Below, piece by piece: positions 63,351 to 64,000 of a stretch of DNA of 64,000 nucleotides; within the stretch, counting starts at the first letter, position 1; the number at the start of each line of letters is the position of its first letter. Origin of the DNA: Catenovulum sediminis (GTDB taxonomy: Bacteria > Pseudomonadota > Gammaproteobacteria > Enterobacterales > Alteromonadaceae). The stretch is taken from the NCBI RefSeq assembly GCF_007289895.1, contig NZ_CP041660.1, positions 2,232,001 to 2,296,000 on the forward strand, in the 5' to 3' direction. The notes beneath the pieces are model-generated. The model was not told the origin of the DNA. It saw nothing but the letters and a program-made list of their open reading frames with translations, and did not search any database. A program made the position numbers and the translations under genes.

Positions 63351-64000
63351 TGCCATCTAATAAAAAAACATTAACCAAACCATTAGGTGTTGCTGTCGTA
63401 ATTGGAGTGGTAATAGGAGCGGTAATTGGAGCCGGCTTATTGAGTCTTTTTCAAAACGCAGATTTTAATAACAACAAGCAATCGGCAAGCTCGGCTAACA
63501 AACAACCTTTATATTGGGTTGCGCCGATGGATGCTAATTACCGTCGCGACAAACCCGGTAAATCACCTATGGGGATGGATTTAATCCCGGTGTATGAAGA
63601 AGATGCTGCAGCAAATGATTTTGGCCCGGGCACAGTAAAAATAGCACCTCATGTGATTAATAATTTAGGCGTGCGAATAGCACCAGTTGAGCTAACAAGC
63701 ATGCATATTGAAATATCTACCGTTGGGTATGTGCAATATGATGAAGATAAGTTGGTACATATACATCCGCGTGTAGAAGGTTGGATAGAACATTTGTTTG
63801 TGAAGGCTGCGGGCAATCCTGTTGAAAAAGGGCAGCCGCTTTATACACTGTATTCACCGCAACTCGTTAATGCTCAGGAAGAGTTTCTAATTGCGTTAAA
63901 GCGCAATAATCCGTCACTTATCAATGCAGCAAAAGAACGCTTGAAGGCACTCAAGTTATCTGCTGAGTTTATCAGTGAGTTAGCATCAACGCGCCAAGTA
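63350..64000 (+). CDS. cusB: CusB-type heavy-metal efflux adaptor (3' part beyond window)
   Basis: First 217 codons of an RND periplasmic adaptor. An N-terminal anchor (about 13-36) is followed by the heavy-metal-binding motif YWVAPMDANYRRDKPGKSP with MGMDLIPVYE, typical of CusB and its relatives, then the membrane-fusion core with VHIHPRVEGWIEHLFVKAAG (lipoyl-like domain). The block PMGMDL supplies Met ligands for Cu(I) or Ag(I). It starts with the ATG overlapping the cusC stop. A cusA gene is expected just past the window. Confidence 0.85.
   Translation, partial: MPSNKKTLTKPLGVAVVIGVVIGAVIGAGLLSLFQNADFNNNKQSASSANKQPLYWVAPMDANYRRDKPGKSPMGMDLIPVYEEDAAANDFGPGTVKIAPHVINNLGVRIAPVELTSMHIEISTVGYVQYDEDKLVHIHPRVEGWIEHLFVKAAGNPVEKGQPLYTLYSPQLVNAQEEFLIALKRNNPSLINAAKERLKALKLSAEFISELASTRQV

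Overview
The window is about 64 kb of an AT-rich gammaproteobacterial chromosome, most likely from a marine member of the Alteromonadales (Catenovulum/Pseudoalteromonas-like). This placement is inferred from gene order and protein style: rpsT/murJ-ribF-ileS-lspA-fkpB-ispH, rlmD-relA-mazG, gltX flanked by tRNA-Ala/Glu and tRNA-Val, serA-rpiA-fau, a DUF3450-TtpC-type TonB cluster, and many c-di-GMP and TonB-dependent proteins. No rRNA, CRISPR array, prophage or plasmid functions are visible. Most of the window is core chromosome; the accessory parts are one IS5-family element, one MITE and a repeat cluster.

Layout. 1-2836 (minus): ATP-grasp ligase (cut by the window edge), inactive transglutaminase-7TM protein and Zn-protease-like lipoprotein. 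2942-7595 (minus): an OlsF-like ornithine-lipid acyltransferase, an LpxH-like phosphoesterase, a small membrane protein and an M28 peptidase homologue lacking its catalytic glutamates. 7721-10946: an ArsR/BigR-type sensor overlapping a GGDEF-EAL protein. 11032-18772: rpsT and, diverging from it, murJ-ribF-ileS-lspA-fkpB-ispH. 18991-26791: minor pilins pilV-pilW-pilX-pilY1-pilE plus two convergent FimT-like prepilins; pilY1 is split by a frameshift at a G5 run. 26923-29313: four tRNAs, gltX and two tRNA-Val genes. 29381-30555: a three-copy repeat cluster, a GFA-family gene and a MITE. 30656-39749: rlmD-relA-mazG, a complementary bacterioferritin pair, serA, rpiA and fau. 40076-49760: a beta-helix lipoprotein and TonB-dependent receptor, then a complete DUF3450-TtpC-ExbB-ExbD-TonB-TPR energising operon. 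49909-54079: a solute-binding-like protein, a HIT protein and acnB. 54223-58441: a tightly overlapping cupredoxin, Cache-EAL, DUF3034 and truncated-haemoglobin operon. 58484-59363: the IS. 59717-64000: an orphan LacI regulator, greB and a CusC/CusB copper-efflux locus that runs off the window.

The strongest candidate for an undescribed system is phosphate-linked. Heptamers resembling PhoB half-sites, spaced exactly 11 bp apart and followed 10 bp later by a -10-like hexamer, precede three separate units: olsF (phosphorus-free lipid synthesis), the lipoprotein-receptor pair, and the TonB energising operon. I infer a phosphate-starvation programme in which the cell replaces phospholipid and switches on a dedicated outer-membrane import machine for some phosphorus-containing ligand. 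The sites are read directly from the sequence; the binding, the regulation and the ligand are inference.
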